In this document: piece by piece, positions 30,574 to 40,312 of the stretch
Layout: each line of letters starts with the position of its first letter
Position numbering within the stretch: position 1 is the first letter of the stretch
Assembly (NCBI GenBank): GCA_024516155.1
Contig: JAJJXM010000002.1
Coordinates: 1 to 64,000 of the forward strand
DNA: 64,000 bases
Source of the DNA: Pyronema omphalodes
Lineage: Eukaryota; Ascomycota; Pezizomycetes; Pezizales; Pyronemataceae
Direction of reading: 5' to 3'
Made by a program: the position numbers and the translations under genes
Notes under the pieces: model-generated
The model's database searches: none
Told to the model about the DNA's origin: nothing
Seen by the model: only the letters and a program-made list of their open reading frames with translations

Positions 30574-31820
30574 ACTAAGAGGACCTTCGAGAATGCTGCT
30601 AACGAGGCTACGAGAAATGAGCCCTGTATCAGCCATACCTACCAGGCCTGTAAATCACAAATGCGAAGTGCGCGCCTTCCCAGATGGCTGGATTAGCAGT
30701 TTGTGGAAGGATGTTTTGCTAGATTTTGCATTTTTCCAAGACACACTTCCAAGGGCGGAAATTTCGGAGTTTCGTGGAAACAACGGCGGTGATAACTTTA
30801 TTCGAAAGCACAGACAAAAGAGATGTTTAACCTGCTATGATAGAATAGTCTGAGCGTTACTCGGGCATTCCGTAGACAAGTTTCTGGTGTTGCCATCCAT
30901 CCATCCAAGTCCATGATCACGAACGAAGCTCGTGGAACTTCAGATCCATCATTATTCGTGATTTCTGCACTCATCACAAACCTCGGTGACGCTGTGCGGC
31001 GATGCGTCTCTCATCATCGGGTTTCTTGACCAGGCTTCATCCGGTCTAACCCAGCAATTCTTTACAAATTATTACGCCATAATCGCGCTTTTTTTGTGTT
31101 ACTATTTCTATTTTTGCAGCCATCCGGCTCGCTGCAACAGGGTCGCCACCAGCCAACTGGGCAAAAACGCAGACTTCTTTTCACGCAAACTTGGCATTCA
31201 AAAATTCCAAAAAATTAACCACCACTCACGGCGTCACATGAGGCCACTACAAGGCACTTTTCCTAGTTTTACCTAATTCATCACGGCTCCAGTTAACCTG
31301 TGGGACTGTGCACAGCAGCCGTCGTTGGGTTGGTGTCTGCTCTGTGCGGCGTCCGGCTGCTTGTCATTTCGCAAGTACCGTTGGAGGAGGTCAATACAGT
31401 TGGGGAAATCTGGCTTCACGTGGATGGCATCTGGTTGGCTGAATTCATTTTTGAGAATAATGCGTGGAGATGCTTGGATGAATTTCTGTGGAATTTGCAG
31501 ATCCCATGCCCTGTCGATGGCCTGGTTTTTGGCGCAGAGGAGGATGGATGCTAGGCAGAGCTAAAAAACAACGAGCTAAACCCAATCCTGATGGGTGGGC
31601 GCGGACGTTTACGATTAGTGTTCCGTGTTTACCTTTTACCCCAGACGAGACTGCGGCGGACGAGAGCAGCCGTAGACCGAGCAGGCGGGCGTTCGAAGGA
31701 GGGAGTGGTGACTTCTTGATGATCGATGGGGCCTGGCCACGATTCAAGTCCATCAGGAACGCAGTCAACCGGTCCCAAATTGAGTCAGAGCTTCAAAGCT
31801 GCCCTTCTATATCCGCTTTG

Positions 31821-31828
31821 TATATAAG
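31821..31828 (+). promoter_or_regulatory. TATA box of the F-box gene
   Basis: TATATAAG, 204-211 bp upstream of the ATG at 32032. The distance implies a leader of up to about 170 nt. Confidence 0.55.
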
Positions 31829-32031
31829 AAACCCGCAGGCCGCGATCCAAAAACGTCATCAGCAACCAAATACCACCGGTCAACAGCTACACGGCTTCAT
31901 CATCATCACCACTGCTTGCCTTTATAATAAAACCAACACCTTGCAAACAAATATCCGGAACAATCATCATCAACCAGATTCCCATCGATCAACAGTCATC
32001 CTTCGACACCGCGCTAAACACAGCCGCCAAA

Positions 32032-33453
32032 ATGCCTACCTCTTTCACAGATCTCCCATTCGAGATTGTCTCACAAATTTTATCCATTGCTGCAGAACTT
32101 AATGCCAATGATCCCAATACTGTCAAATACTCCTACGGACTCACCCAAGCCGGCCGTCCAATTCAGAAGAAGACAGAAATCCAGAAGTACCTTCGTGGTC
32201 ACCTTCCTACTGACGTCCTCCGATGGAACTCCGTCGACTCCATTAGACGGGTAAATCATGTTTTCCACGAGTGGGCGTTGTCGTTTGCTCTTAAGGAATT
32301 ATACATTCGCAGATGGCAGGGAGGAGAGGTTTGGATGAAGAGGAATTTCGACAACACCAACACCGTTGACCATCTTCCTGTTGTTTTCCAGGACCCATAC
32401 AAGTCCGTTCGTCGCACTGCAAAGCTCTTCCGCGACTACCCCAGTCTCGCTGGACACGTTCGCAAGCTTTGGTTTAATGGTATCTACCGTTTCGACACCG
32501 TCGGAAACATCTTCGACATTTTGGAGAACTGCAGGAACGTCCGCACTGTCACTCTTCCTTGGACTGTTCTTAGATACGCTGGTGACAACGACTGGAACAA
32601 CATGCTCGCTTTCGAGCGTTTGACCTCTCTCGAGCTTTTGGCAGTCCCCCTCAAGAACCAAGTTTGCGAGATGCCCAAGAGCAATGGCGACACCGAGGTT
32701 CTTCGCTCTGGTCTTAACTTCAGCAATCTTCGCCGTTTGAAGATTTTCGGAGACTCCAACCTCAAGCCCGTTTCCGATGACGACCTTATGCTCATGGCAC
32801 AAACTGCCACCAACCTTGAGGAGATTCTCATCACCAATGTTTCTACCATCACCGCTAAGGGAGTCGCTGCTCTCGTCGCTGCTTCACGAAAGACTCTCAA
32901 GCTCCTCGAGTTTATTCCTCTCGAGAAGAACGGATTTGAGCCTCCCCGCAACAGATCCCAGGAGGATGACCTTCACATTTGCAACCTTATTGCGCAGTCA
33001 CCTCGCCTCCAGGACATTGCAGTAACCCTCCCCTCTGCATGCCCTGACCTTTTCTCCAACCCCAATGTCGACTGGCACGAGACCATCCGTGTTCGTGTCG
33101 GAGCCTCGGGTATTACTGGAAAGAGCGATTCTCGCGTCGAGAACCTCTCTGCCTTGTTGGATTCGGCAAGAAACCTCCTCGAGCAGCAGAGCAATCGCGG
33201 TAACGAGTTTGATATCGAAATCTCCGTCGGTCCTTACATCTTTGACACCAAAAACCGTATGGTCCACGGAAGCTACAAGGAGCCAAAGACGGTTTCTGAA
33301 AACCAGTGGAATCCCGTTGAGTTGCCTAGTGTCAAGGGCCCTTACGGATACACTGGATTGTACGGTGGAAGTATGAAGGGGGAGTGGACTTGTATTTCGG
33401 AGCGTTCTTTCTTGGAGGCGGTTCGCGCTGGGTTGGTGCATCTCGATGCCTAA
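32032..33453 (+). CDS. F-box protein, single exon
   Basis: 473 residues. An F-box-like motif starts at residue 5 (F-T-D-L-P-F-E-I-V-S-Q-I-L) and includes W-N-S-V-D-S-I-R-R-V near residue 65. F-box proteins bind Skp1 and bring targets to SCF ubiquitin ligases. The region from about residue 190 to 330 has repeated leucine spacing (L-E-L-L, L-R-R-L-K-I-F, L-E-E-I-L-I, L-K-L-L-E-F) that suggests degenerate leucine-rich repeats for substrate binding. Codon use is strongly biased to CTC, GTC, AAG and ACC. The ATG lies in a good context (CCAAAATGCC). No intron is needed. The target is unknown. Confidence 0.85.
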   Translation: MPTSFTDLPFEIVSQILSIAAELNANDPNTVKYSYGLTQAGRPIQKKTEIQKYLRGHLPTDVLRWNSVDSIRRVNHVFHEWALSFALKELYIRRWQGGEVWMKRNFDNTNTVDHLPVVFQDPYKSVRRTAKLFRDYPSLAGHVRKLWFNGIYRFDTVGNIFDILENCRNVRTVTLPWTVLRYAGDNDWNNMLAFERLTSLELLAVPLKNQVCEMPKSNGDTEVLRSGLNFSNLRRLKIFGDSNLKPVSDDDLMLMAQTATNLEEILITNVSTITAKGVAALVAASRKTLKLLEFIPLEKNGFEPPRNRSQEDDLHICNLIAQSPRLQDIAVTLPSACPDLFSNPNVDWHETIRVRVGASGITGKSDSRVENLSALLDSARNLLEQQSNRGNEFDIEISVGPYIFDTKNRMVHGSYKEPKTVSENQWNPVELPSVKGPYGYTGLYGGSMKGEWTCISERSFLEAVRAGLVHLDA

Positions 33454-35306
33454 GTTAGAGACCTTGGGCTTTTCATTTGTTTTCTTTTGCTTTGAATCGG
33501 CGTTTTTGGGTATTGATGCATCAGCGGGTTATAAAATGGGTTCTTTGTTTTTTTTTTGGTAGCGGATGGTTTTTCATAGTATTCTTTCATAATCTCTGTA
33601 TCTAATAGATCATCTGCTTCCTGTCAGTCAATCAATTCTTCTATATGATTGTCAAACAATTTTGATTCCACTCCTCGCGTGAATCTTGCAGAACTGTGAC
33701 AACTCCAACAAGAAAAGAGAATGAGAATAGGTTACTTGAAGATTAATTGTGAGATCGCCAGATTCAAGAAAATCCTGTCGCATCGCGAATGCTGATTTGA
33801 AGATCGATAATCGAGTACTGATTCGGTAGCATGATCCAAGCGTTTCACGGACTTCAAACACGGTCGGTCGCACGGTTCAATGTCGAAGTAAAAGTTGTCA
33901 CGTCGCAATAAATCGAATATCGAAACTGGAGTTGTATTTTGGATTTTTTCGCATCTCTGCGAAAAAGGGCAGATTCTACGATTATAATATTCTCCAGTTG
34001 ATCGACTTCATTATCATCATTACCTATCTTTGCTTCCTTCGCGATATCTGCATTTTCGTCGCCGATAACTAACTTTACGTTTGGGTGTGTGTAATTCAAA
34101 TTATTAACGGCCACCTGCCCCCCGAAGACCCCGGGGGCTCGCTGTGTAACCCCTGAGTTGGGCTGTTATCTGGCATTTTCGCTTTTAGTCGCCGATTTCA
34201 AGACTCATCGGATACCGGCTCAACCGGTCGCCAAATTCATTTCCCATTTCTTCCCGACACAAACTGTTGCCCGCTCCAAGATTATTCACAGATTCTTGGG
34301 AAAACTTTGATTCAACGTCCCTCGAAATCTCCATCGCGAAGAATCTCTATTGTGGAGAGATGGTGATCGTCATTTTGATCAGTAATCATTTGTCGTTAGC
34401 GAAATCATGGAACATCACTCCGTTTTGGTCTGCATTCTACCGAAATAAAGTGAGAACGTAGAATGAACACAGGTAGGGAAACAGAACAACGAAAAAACAC
34501 AAAACAGAACAATATGAGTCGTCAGCCGTTTGCATATCATGAAATCTCGCTGGCATGACGTACTCTAAGCCCATGAGAGGCGAAGACAATCCTACATCCA
34601 TCTTACTTGCTGTATATGACGTCATAAGCATTTGCTACTTACTTCCAAAATCCGCAGCATTTACCTCCCGCATACCGTAGCTCATGATATTCCGTATCCC
34701 TTTAGTCTTCCTCGTCACAATTGGCAACCCCGTTGTATTTCTACGCCTGTCTTAACCCGCTTATCCATCATCCATCAGATTTACTTTGAAAGTCCATGCA
34801 ACTACAATCAGGAAGTCCGACAACCTTAGTTAGAGGGGAAGGAGTGCGTCATATCACGGCTAAGGTTGACGGTAGAAACAAAGAAAGATGAAATTGCCAC
34901 TGAGATAATACTCTTGATTACAGATCTCAATAAACCAATGATGAAGATCCTAAATTGTTTGGAAAGTAGGGAGGAGAAAAGATTACGCATTTTTGGAGAG
35001 CTTGGAGCGGAGATGGGAGAGAGGTAGTAGTCCATGATCGAATGTGATGTGGTGTAGGTTTAAGCATCGTGAAACCCAGTTGGAGATCAGTGGAAGACCA
35101 GTGGAAGACAAGTTGGAGTTTACATAGTTAAAGATTGGTTGAAGACTAGTTTTAAGACCTTCACATCGGGTCACGAGACTTGACATAAATACATAGACTT
35201 TAGTACTAATCAATCATCTACTCCATTACATTACTCATGTACCGTGTATAGATCCCCATAACCTTTTGATCACTCCATCCCCAACCCAACACAAGACAAT
35301 TAACCA
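33454..35306. other. Spacer with no supported gene
   Basis: The F-box gene 3' UTR (T-rich) is followed by AT-rich sequence. Only short overlapping frames were seen. Confidence 0.5.
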
Positions 35307-36152
35307 CTACAACGCACCATCACCCTGTCCGAAGCACCCTCTCGGCGATGAACATACTCTCCCACCCCTAGCACCACCTCTCGGATCTCCTCTCTGCGGA
35401 ACTTGCTTGACTTGCTCAAACGGCATAGGAACCGGAGCAGGCTGTATAAACCCTCCTCTCCCAGCACCACCAACTGTAGACCCTCCTCTTCCTGATCCCG
35501 TCGATCCCCTAGTCATCCCCGGGATCCTCGTAACAGTTACTTCCTCATGATCAAGCGTACCAGATCCAGGTCTCTTTTTAATTATGAAAGGAGCAGACTT
35601 CTTAGCTGCCTTCTCTGCACCTATAACCATAGCATTAGGAGCAGCAGAAGCCCTGGAAGACTCAAGAATTTTAGATTTTCCATGCCCCTCAGTTGTACCC
35701 TTTAAACGATGAGACCCAGTCTCAAGGAAGCCATCGTCAGGCCTCTTCTCGTTCTTGACAGTAGCCGATAATTTCTTTCTGTCGTTTCCAGCTGCAACTA
35801 CTACTGAACCCCCACGACCTCCCCGGGAAGGAGGAGGGGAAGGAGCAGGTATGGACTTCTCATCACAATGTTTCTTTTCACCCCTTCTCTCATATCGCGA
35901 TGAAGTTGAAACCCATTTTCCGCCTCGACCACGGTTGTTGACGATACGAGAAAACTGAAGCCGTGGACGAGGCCCGGGAGAAGGCGTTTGGTAGGAGATG
36001 TCTCGAGGCTCGATGGTGGTGGATGAGAGGGCGGTAATGGCGGAAGAGTAGTTGATTGATTCCGCTGGAACGTTGGGGGAAGAGAAGGGAGCGGCGACTA
36101 CGGCAGTGGCGGCGAGGGAAGTGGTAAGGAGAGTTAAGAGGGAGGGCGCCAT
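35307..36152 (-). CDS. Secreted RGG/Gly-Arg-rich protein, 281 aa
   Basis: A hydrophobic N-terminus (M-A-P-S-L-L-T-L-L, then A-A-T-A-V-V-A-A-P) is a clear signal peptide with a likely cleavage near residue 20. The mature part is basic and low-complexity, with Ser/Pro/Gly stretches and several R-G-G or G-R-G-G units (around 73-76, 109-113 and 225-270). Only two cysteines lie near the C-terminus (C-S-S-P-R-G-C), plus one near residue 94. No enzyme domain is recognised. It could be a small secreted or cell-wall-associated protein. A TATATAT-like site lies about 145 bp upstream (36293-36303). The signal peptide and the long frame support coding; function is unknown. Confidence 0.6.
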   Translation of the reverse strand: MAPSLLTLLTTSLAATAVVAAPFSSPNVPAESINYSSAITALSSTTIEPRDISYQTPSPGPRPRLQFSRIVNNRGRGGKWVSTSSRYERRGEKKHCDEKSIPAPSPPPSRGGRGGSVVVAAGNDRKKLSATVKNEKRPDDGFLETGSHRLKGTTEGHGKSKILESSRASAAPNAMVIGAEKAAKKSAPFIIKKRPGSGTLDHEEVTVTRIPGMTRGSTGSGRGGSTVGGAGRGGFIQPAPVPMPFEQVKQVPQRGDPRGGARGGRVCSSPRGCFGQGDGAL

Positions 36153-37351
36153 TTGGTTAGCCGGGTTTATGGGTTCGGTGATACTGGTGAGGAATTCATT
36201 GAAATCATGGGAGATGGGATTGATTTATGGAAATTCGGTTTGCCGTGTTTATTCCATTGGATGCCTCTGTGGTGTTGGCGATGCCGTTATACCAGATATA
36301 TAAAATCTCCATTTCAGCTTCAAAGTGTCACTATGTAAGTCTCCACGTCAGTCCAGAAGCTTTTTAGCGAGAGTGCATCGAGTACATAAATAGCATTTTT
36401 CTTCTTGCTCGTCTCCTCAACCAGTGAAATCCCTTCTCGCTACCGTTGTTGTTACCGATTCTGTTACTTGGTTCTGGAAAGGGCCTGTAAGATAGAGCTG
36501 ATAAGGCGCCCAGACTGTTTGTGGCGTCTCTCGTGCATAGGGTTGGGATTGGGTTTTTTGCGACGCCACCGGGTTTGTGCGATGCTCAGCTGAACACCCG
36601 ATGAAGTTGTGGTTATTTTTACGCTCAATACATCTTTGTCCATATGTTACGGTATCGTGTTGGACTCGTGTGCGCATTTTTGATGTCATCGCATCTGGTA
36701 TCGAAAGTTCCAACACGAATGATGGATATTTCGACTGGTGACTTTGCTGATGTGATCTGGATGTAGAATCCTGGTTTGGCGAAGTTATGCTGGAAGAGTT
36801 TGCTCTGATTGTATTGACTAGACAATGATGACTCCTAAACTTGCGCCAACACTGCCTTCTGTACTTTACTAAGACATAGTTTGCACCGTTATCCGTTGAT
36901 GTATGACGTAAAATCATAGAAGCTCACTCAGCTCACTGCAAATTCACCGTATATCATTTTTCGTGGGCAAGTCAGATAAGTTGAATTTTAGTATTATACA
37001 CTAATTTTTTATTTAACTAGAAGTTTAAAAGGCTCAAAACTACCGAGAAAGTATTAAGAAAGCTCGAGATAAACCATTGTCGAAGTACAAGTCAGTTGCT
37101 ATTCAAGATTGGGTAGAGTCACGATTGATCACTCAGGGCGGTATGAACGAACAAGGTACAGAACCACATAAAATTACTCTTAACTACTTAATGAATCCTC
37201 CACTGCACTGACTAATTCCAAAAATCGCACTCCTCTTACATACAAAAAAGACTGGACAGATTTATATAATCACACAACAAGTAAATCTCACATCTCAAAA
37301 ATCAAACTCCCATATGCAACCACTCCCAACTGATACTGCTGTCCGAGACGT
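36153..37351. other. Spacer between two minus-strand secreted-protein genes
   Basis: Contains the promoter of the RGG-rich gene and the 3' region of the repeat-protein gene. A 166-codon minus frame at 36417-36917 has no recognisable motif and is not called. Confidence 0.5.
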
Positions 37352-40096
37352 CTAGTAAGTAGCATAGCTCTGCTTGTTGGTAGGCTTGTAATCATTCTTA
37401 GGCTGAGGCTTCTGGTAGTCGACCTTCTTCTGAGGGTAGGTAGGACGTCCCTTGTTCCACTTGGGCTCATCATCATCAGACTCCCAGTCGCTGTCATCGT
37501 GGTCGTGTCCGTGTCCCTTGTGGTTACGGTGCTTCCAGTCGTCATCGTAGTTCTTCTTGGCGGGGTAGTAAGGACGGCCCTTGTTCTTGTGGTCATCGTC
37601 GTCAGACTCGTAGTCAGAGTCGTCGTCGTGGTGGTTGGCCTTGCGAACGGGCTTGGCGGGGTAGTAGGGCTTTCCATTGTTGTAACGATCACCGTAGTTG
37701 GAAGGCTGGTAGTTGGTTCCCTTCTTCTGGGGGTAACGAGAGCGGTTGTAGTCATCAACGCTGTTGTAGTACTTGCCGTTAACAACGTACTTGCCGTTCT
37801 TCCACTGACCGGTGTATTTGTTGTCATAGTCGCTGTCGTAGTTGTCGCCCTTCTTCTGAGGGTAGCGAGAACGGTTGTAATCATCAACACTGTTGTAGTA
37901 CTTTCCGTTCACAACGTACTTGCCGTTCTTCCACTGTCCAGCGTACTTGTTGTCATAGCTATCATCGTAGTTGTTTCCCTTCTTCTGGGGGTAGCGGGAG
38001 CGGTTGTAGTCATCAACAGAGTTGTAGTATCTTCCGTCCTTGTAGTACTTTCCATTCTTCCACTGTCCATCGTAGTTGTCGTCGTAGTTCTTTCCATTGT
38101 ATTTGGGCTGCGACTTGGAGCGGTTGTAGTCGTCAACAGAGTTGTAGTACTTGCCGTCCTTGTAGTACTTTCCGTTCTTCCACTGCCCGTCGTAGTTGTC
38201 GTCGTAGTTCTTTGGGTCGTATTTGGGCTGAGACTTGGAGCGGTTGTAGTCGTCAACGGAGTTGTAGTACCTTCCGTTCTTGTAGTACTTTCCGTTCTTC
38301 CACTGTCCGTCATAGTTGTCGTCATAGTTCTTTGGGTCGTATTTGGGCTGAGACTTGGAGCGGTTGTAGTCGTCAACAGAGTTGTAGTACCTTCCGTCCT
38401 TGTAGTACTTTCCGTTCTTCCATTGGCCATCGTAGTTGTTGTCATCGTAGTTGTCGGAGTTCTTGGGTCTGTACTGGGGGTACCTGCGCTGGTAGTCGGC
38501 GAGAGTGTTGTAGTACTGGCCGTTCTTGAAGTATTTGCCGTTGCGGTACTCGGGCTCATAGTCGTTGGACTTGTACTGGTCGCCCCTGTAGTTTCCAGAG
38601 AGCTTGGTCTTGTAGTCATCGACAGAGTCGTACTCCTGGCCCTTGTTCCAGTACTTTCCATTCTTGTACTCACCTCCATATTGCTTGATGTAGCTCATGG
38701 TCTTGGTGTAGTCATCAACGGAATCATACTCCTGTCCGTCCTTGAAGTATTTGTCGCCACGGTACTCTCCGCCGTACTTAGGATCCTTGCGGAATCCTCC
38801 CTTCTTGCTGGCATAGTCGTCAATGGAATCGTACTCCTGTCCGTCCTTGAAGTATTTGTCACCACGGTACTCTCCGCCGTACTTAGGATCCTTGCGGAAT
38901 CCTCCCTTCTTGCTGGCATAGTCGTCAATGGAATCATACTCCTGTCCGTCCTTGAAGTACTTTCCATCTCTGTACTCTCCACCGTACTTGGGATCCTTGG
39001 AGTTCTTGGGGTAGCTCAAGGTCTTGGTGTAGTCGTCAATGGAGTCGTACTCTTGTCCGTCCTTGAAATACTTGTCGCCGCGGTACTCTCCACCGTACTT
39101 GGGGTCCTTGGAGTTCTTGGGGTAGTTCAAGGTCTTGGTATAGTCGTCAATGGAATCGTACTCTTGCCCGTCCTTGAAGTATTTTCCGTCTCTGTACTCT
39201 CCACCATACTTGGGGTCCTTGGAGTTCTTAGGGTAGCTCAAGGTCTTGGTGTAGTCGTCAATGGAATCGTACTCTTGTCCATCCTTGAAGTACTTGTTGC
39301 CACGGTACTCTCCACCATACTTGGGGTCCTTACGGAATCCTCCCTTCTTGGTGTTGTAGTCATCAATAGAATCGTACTCCTGTCCGTCCTTGAAGTACTT
39401 TCCATCACGGTATTCTCCGTCGTACTTGGGGTCCTTGGAATCCTTGGGGTAGCTCAAGGTCTTGGAGTAGGCATCAATAGAATCGTACTCCTGTCCGTCC
39501 TTGAAGTACTTTCCGTCTCTGTACTCTCCACCGTACTTGGGGTCCTTGGAGTTCTTGGGGTAGTTCAAGGTCTTGGTATAGTCGTCAATGGAATCGTACT
39601 CTTGTCCATCCTTAAAGTACTTGTTGCCACGGTACTCTCCGCCGTACTTGGGGTCCTTGCGAGATCCACCCTTCTTGGTGTTGTAGTCGTCGATGGAGTC
39701 ATACTCCTGTCCGTCTTTGAAGTACTTCCCATCACGGTACTCCCCATCGTACTTGGGGTCCTTAGAATCCTTGGGGTAGCTCAAGGTTTTGGCGTAGGCA
39801 TCAATTGAATCGTACTCCTGTCCGTCCTTGAAGTACTTGTTGCCGCGGTACTCCCCACCGTACTTGGGGTCCTTGACGTAATCGGCGGCCTTGTAGTTGG
39901 GGTCTTTCTTGGCGTCGTAGTCAGCAACGGCGTAATTGACCTTTTTGTCGTTGTTGTCGTGGCCGTAAAAGAGAGTATCATCGTTATTGTCGCCATAGGT
40001 GAGAGCGGAAGAACCAGAGCTAGCTGGGGCCGCGGTGGCCATGGAGGAAACTGCCGCCAAAAGAGCGGCAAGCTGAATACCCTTGCGAAATTGCAT
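37352..40096 (-). CDS. Secreted Tyr/Asp/Gly/Lys-rich repeat protein, 914 aa
   Basis: Signal peptide at residues 1-22 (M-Q-F-R-K-G, a run of Leu/Ala, then A-T-A-A-P). Residues ~76-800 form about 19 tandem repeats of 35-43 aa sharing the core Y-x-G-x-[YW]-x-[ND]-G-K-Y-x-x-x-G-x-x-Y-[DN]-[ST]-[IV]-x-D-Y. The first 11 are type A (G-E-Y-R-x-x-K-Y-F-K-D-G-Q-E-Y-D-S-I-D). Two are transitional. The last six are type B (G-Q-W-K-N-G-K-Y, Y-Y-N-S-V-D-D-Y-N-R-S). The C-terminal 114 residues alternate acidic Asp/Ser/His-rich patches with K-G-R-P-x-Y-P. There is no cysteine. Codon use is strongly biased, suggesting high expression. A structural extracellular matrix, adhesive or wall protein is plausible; that is inference. 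A TATA-like box is near 40305-40312. Confidence 0.85.
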   Translation of the reverse strand: MQFRKGIQLAALLAAVSSMATAAPASSGSSALTYGDNNDDTLFYGHDNNDKKVNYAVADYDAKKDPNYKAADYVKDPKYGGEYRGNKYFKDGQEYDSIDAYAKTLSYPKDSKDPKYDGEYRDGKYFKDGQEYDSIDDYNTKKGGSRKDPKYGGEYRGNKYFKDGQEYDSIDDYTKTLNYPKNSKDPKYGGEYRDGKYFKDGQEYDSIDAYSKTLSYPKDSKDPKYDGEYRDGKYFKDGQEYDSIDDYNTKKGGFRKDPKYGGEYRGNKYFKDGQEYDSIDDYTKTLSYPKNSKDPKYGGEYRDGKYFKDGQEYDSIDDYTKTLNYPKNSKDPKYGGEYRGDKYFKDGQEYDSIDDYTKTLSYPKNSKDPKYGGEYRDGKYFKDGQEYDSIDDYASKKGGFRKDPKYGGEYRGDKYFKDGQEYDSIDDYASKKGGFRKDPKYGGEYRGDKYFKDGQEYDSVDDYTKTMSYIKQYGGEYKNGKYWNKGQEYDSVDDYKTKLSGNYRGDQYKSNDYEPEYRNGKYFKNGQYYNTLADYQRRYPQYRPKNSDNYDDNNYDGQWKNGKYYKDGRYYNSVDDYNRSKSQPKYDPKNYDDNYDGQWKNGKYYKNGRYYNSVDDYNRSKSQPKYDPKNYDDNYDGQWKNGKYYKDGKYYNSVDDYNRSKSQPKYNGKNYDDNYDGQWKNGKYYKDGRYYNSVDDYNRSRYPQKKGNNYDDSYDNKYAGQWKNGKYVVNGKYYNSVDDYNRSRYPQKKGDNYDSDYDNKYTGQWKNGKYVVNGKYYNSVDDYNRSRYPQKKGTNYQPSNYGDRYNNGKPYYPAKPVRKANHHDDDSDYESDDDDHKNKGRPYYPAKKNYDDDWKHRNHKGHGHDHDDSDWESDDDEPKWNKGRPTYPQKKVDYQKPQPKNDYKPTNKQSYATY
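37697..39871 (-). repeat. Coding minisatellite of ~19 units (105-129 bp)
   Basis: DNA of the protein repeats. Neighbouring type A units are nearly identical over 100 bp, so copy number is likely to vary between strains and could be collapsed in assembly. Confidence 0.9.
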
Positions 40097-40304
40097 ATTG
40101 AAATGTGATTTTTCGGTGTGAATTAAGGTAATAAGTTTTTAAAAATAGAGATGCTAATAGCAAAATATAACAAAATCCTGAGGAGGCGATAAAGAGTGAC
40201 TGTGTCGTCTCGAACGAATGGAGAAATAGACACGGAAGTAGACTGTACTGGAGAAGCTGAAGAAGCTGGTGAGGAGATAATGATTGAGCGGGGGAATTGG
40301 AGGT

Positions 40305-40312
40305 GTTATATA
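40305..40312 (-). promoter_or_regulatory. TATA box of the repeat-protein gene
   Basis: TATATAAC in gene orientation, about 210 bp upstream of the ATG, similar to the spacing for the F-box gene. Confidence 0.5.

Larger units (their letters stand above)
26005..31820. other. Spacer with no supported gene
   Basis: Scattered short frames on both strands without recognisable domains. The sequence includes an 18-C run (27192-27209), a GCTGGA microsatellite near 30.55 kb and a loose AGTGTAG-type repeat near 26.29-26.43 kb. A frame at 30500-30853 contains the microsatellite and is not convincing. Confidence 0.5.

Noticed and set aside
37499..39808. A 769-codon frame on the plus strand, opposite the repeat protein
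   Set aside because: It is a shadow. The sense gene has a signal peptide, biased codons and clear repeats; the antisense is a Val/Leu-rich low-complexity translation produced by the same DNA repeats.
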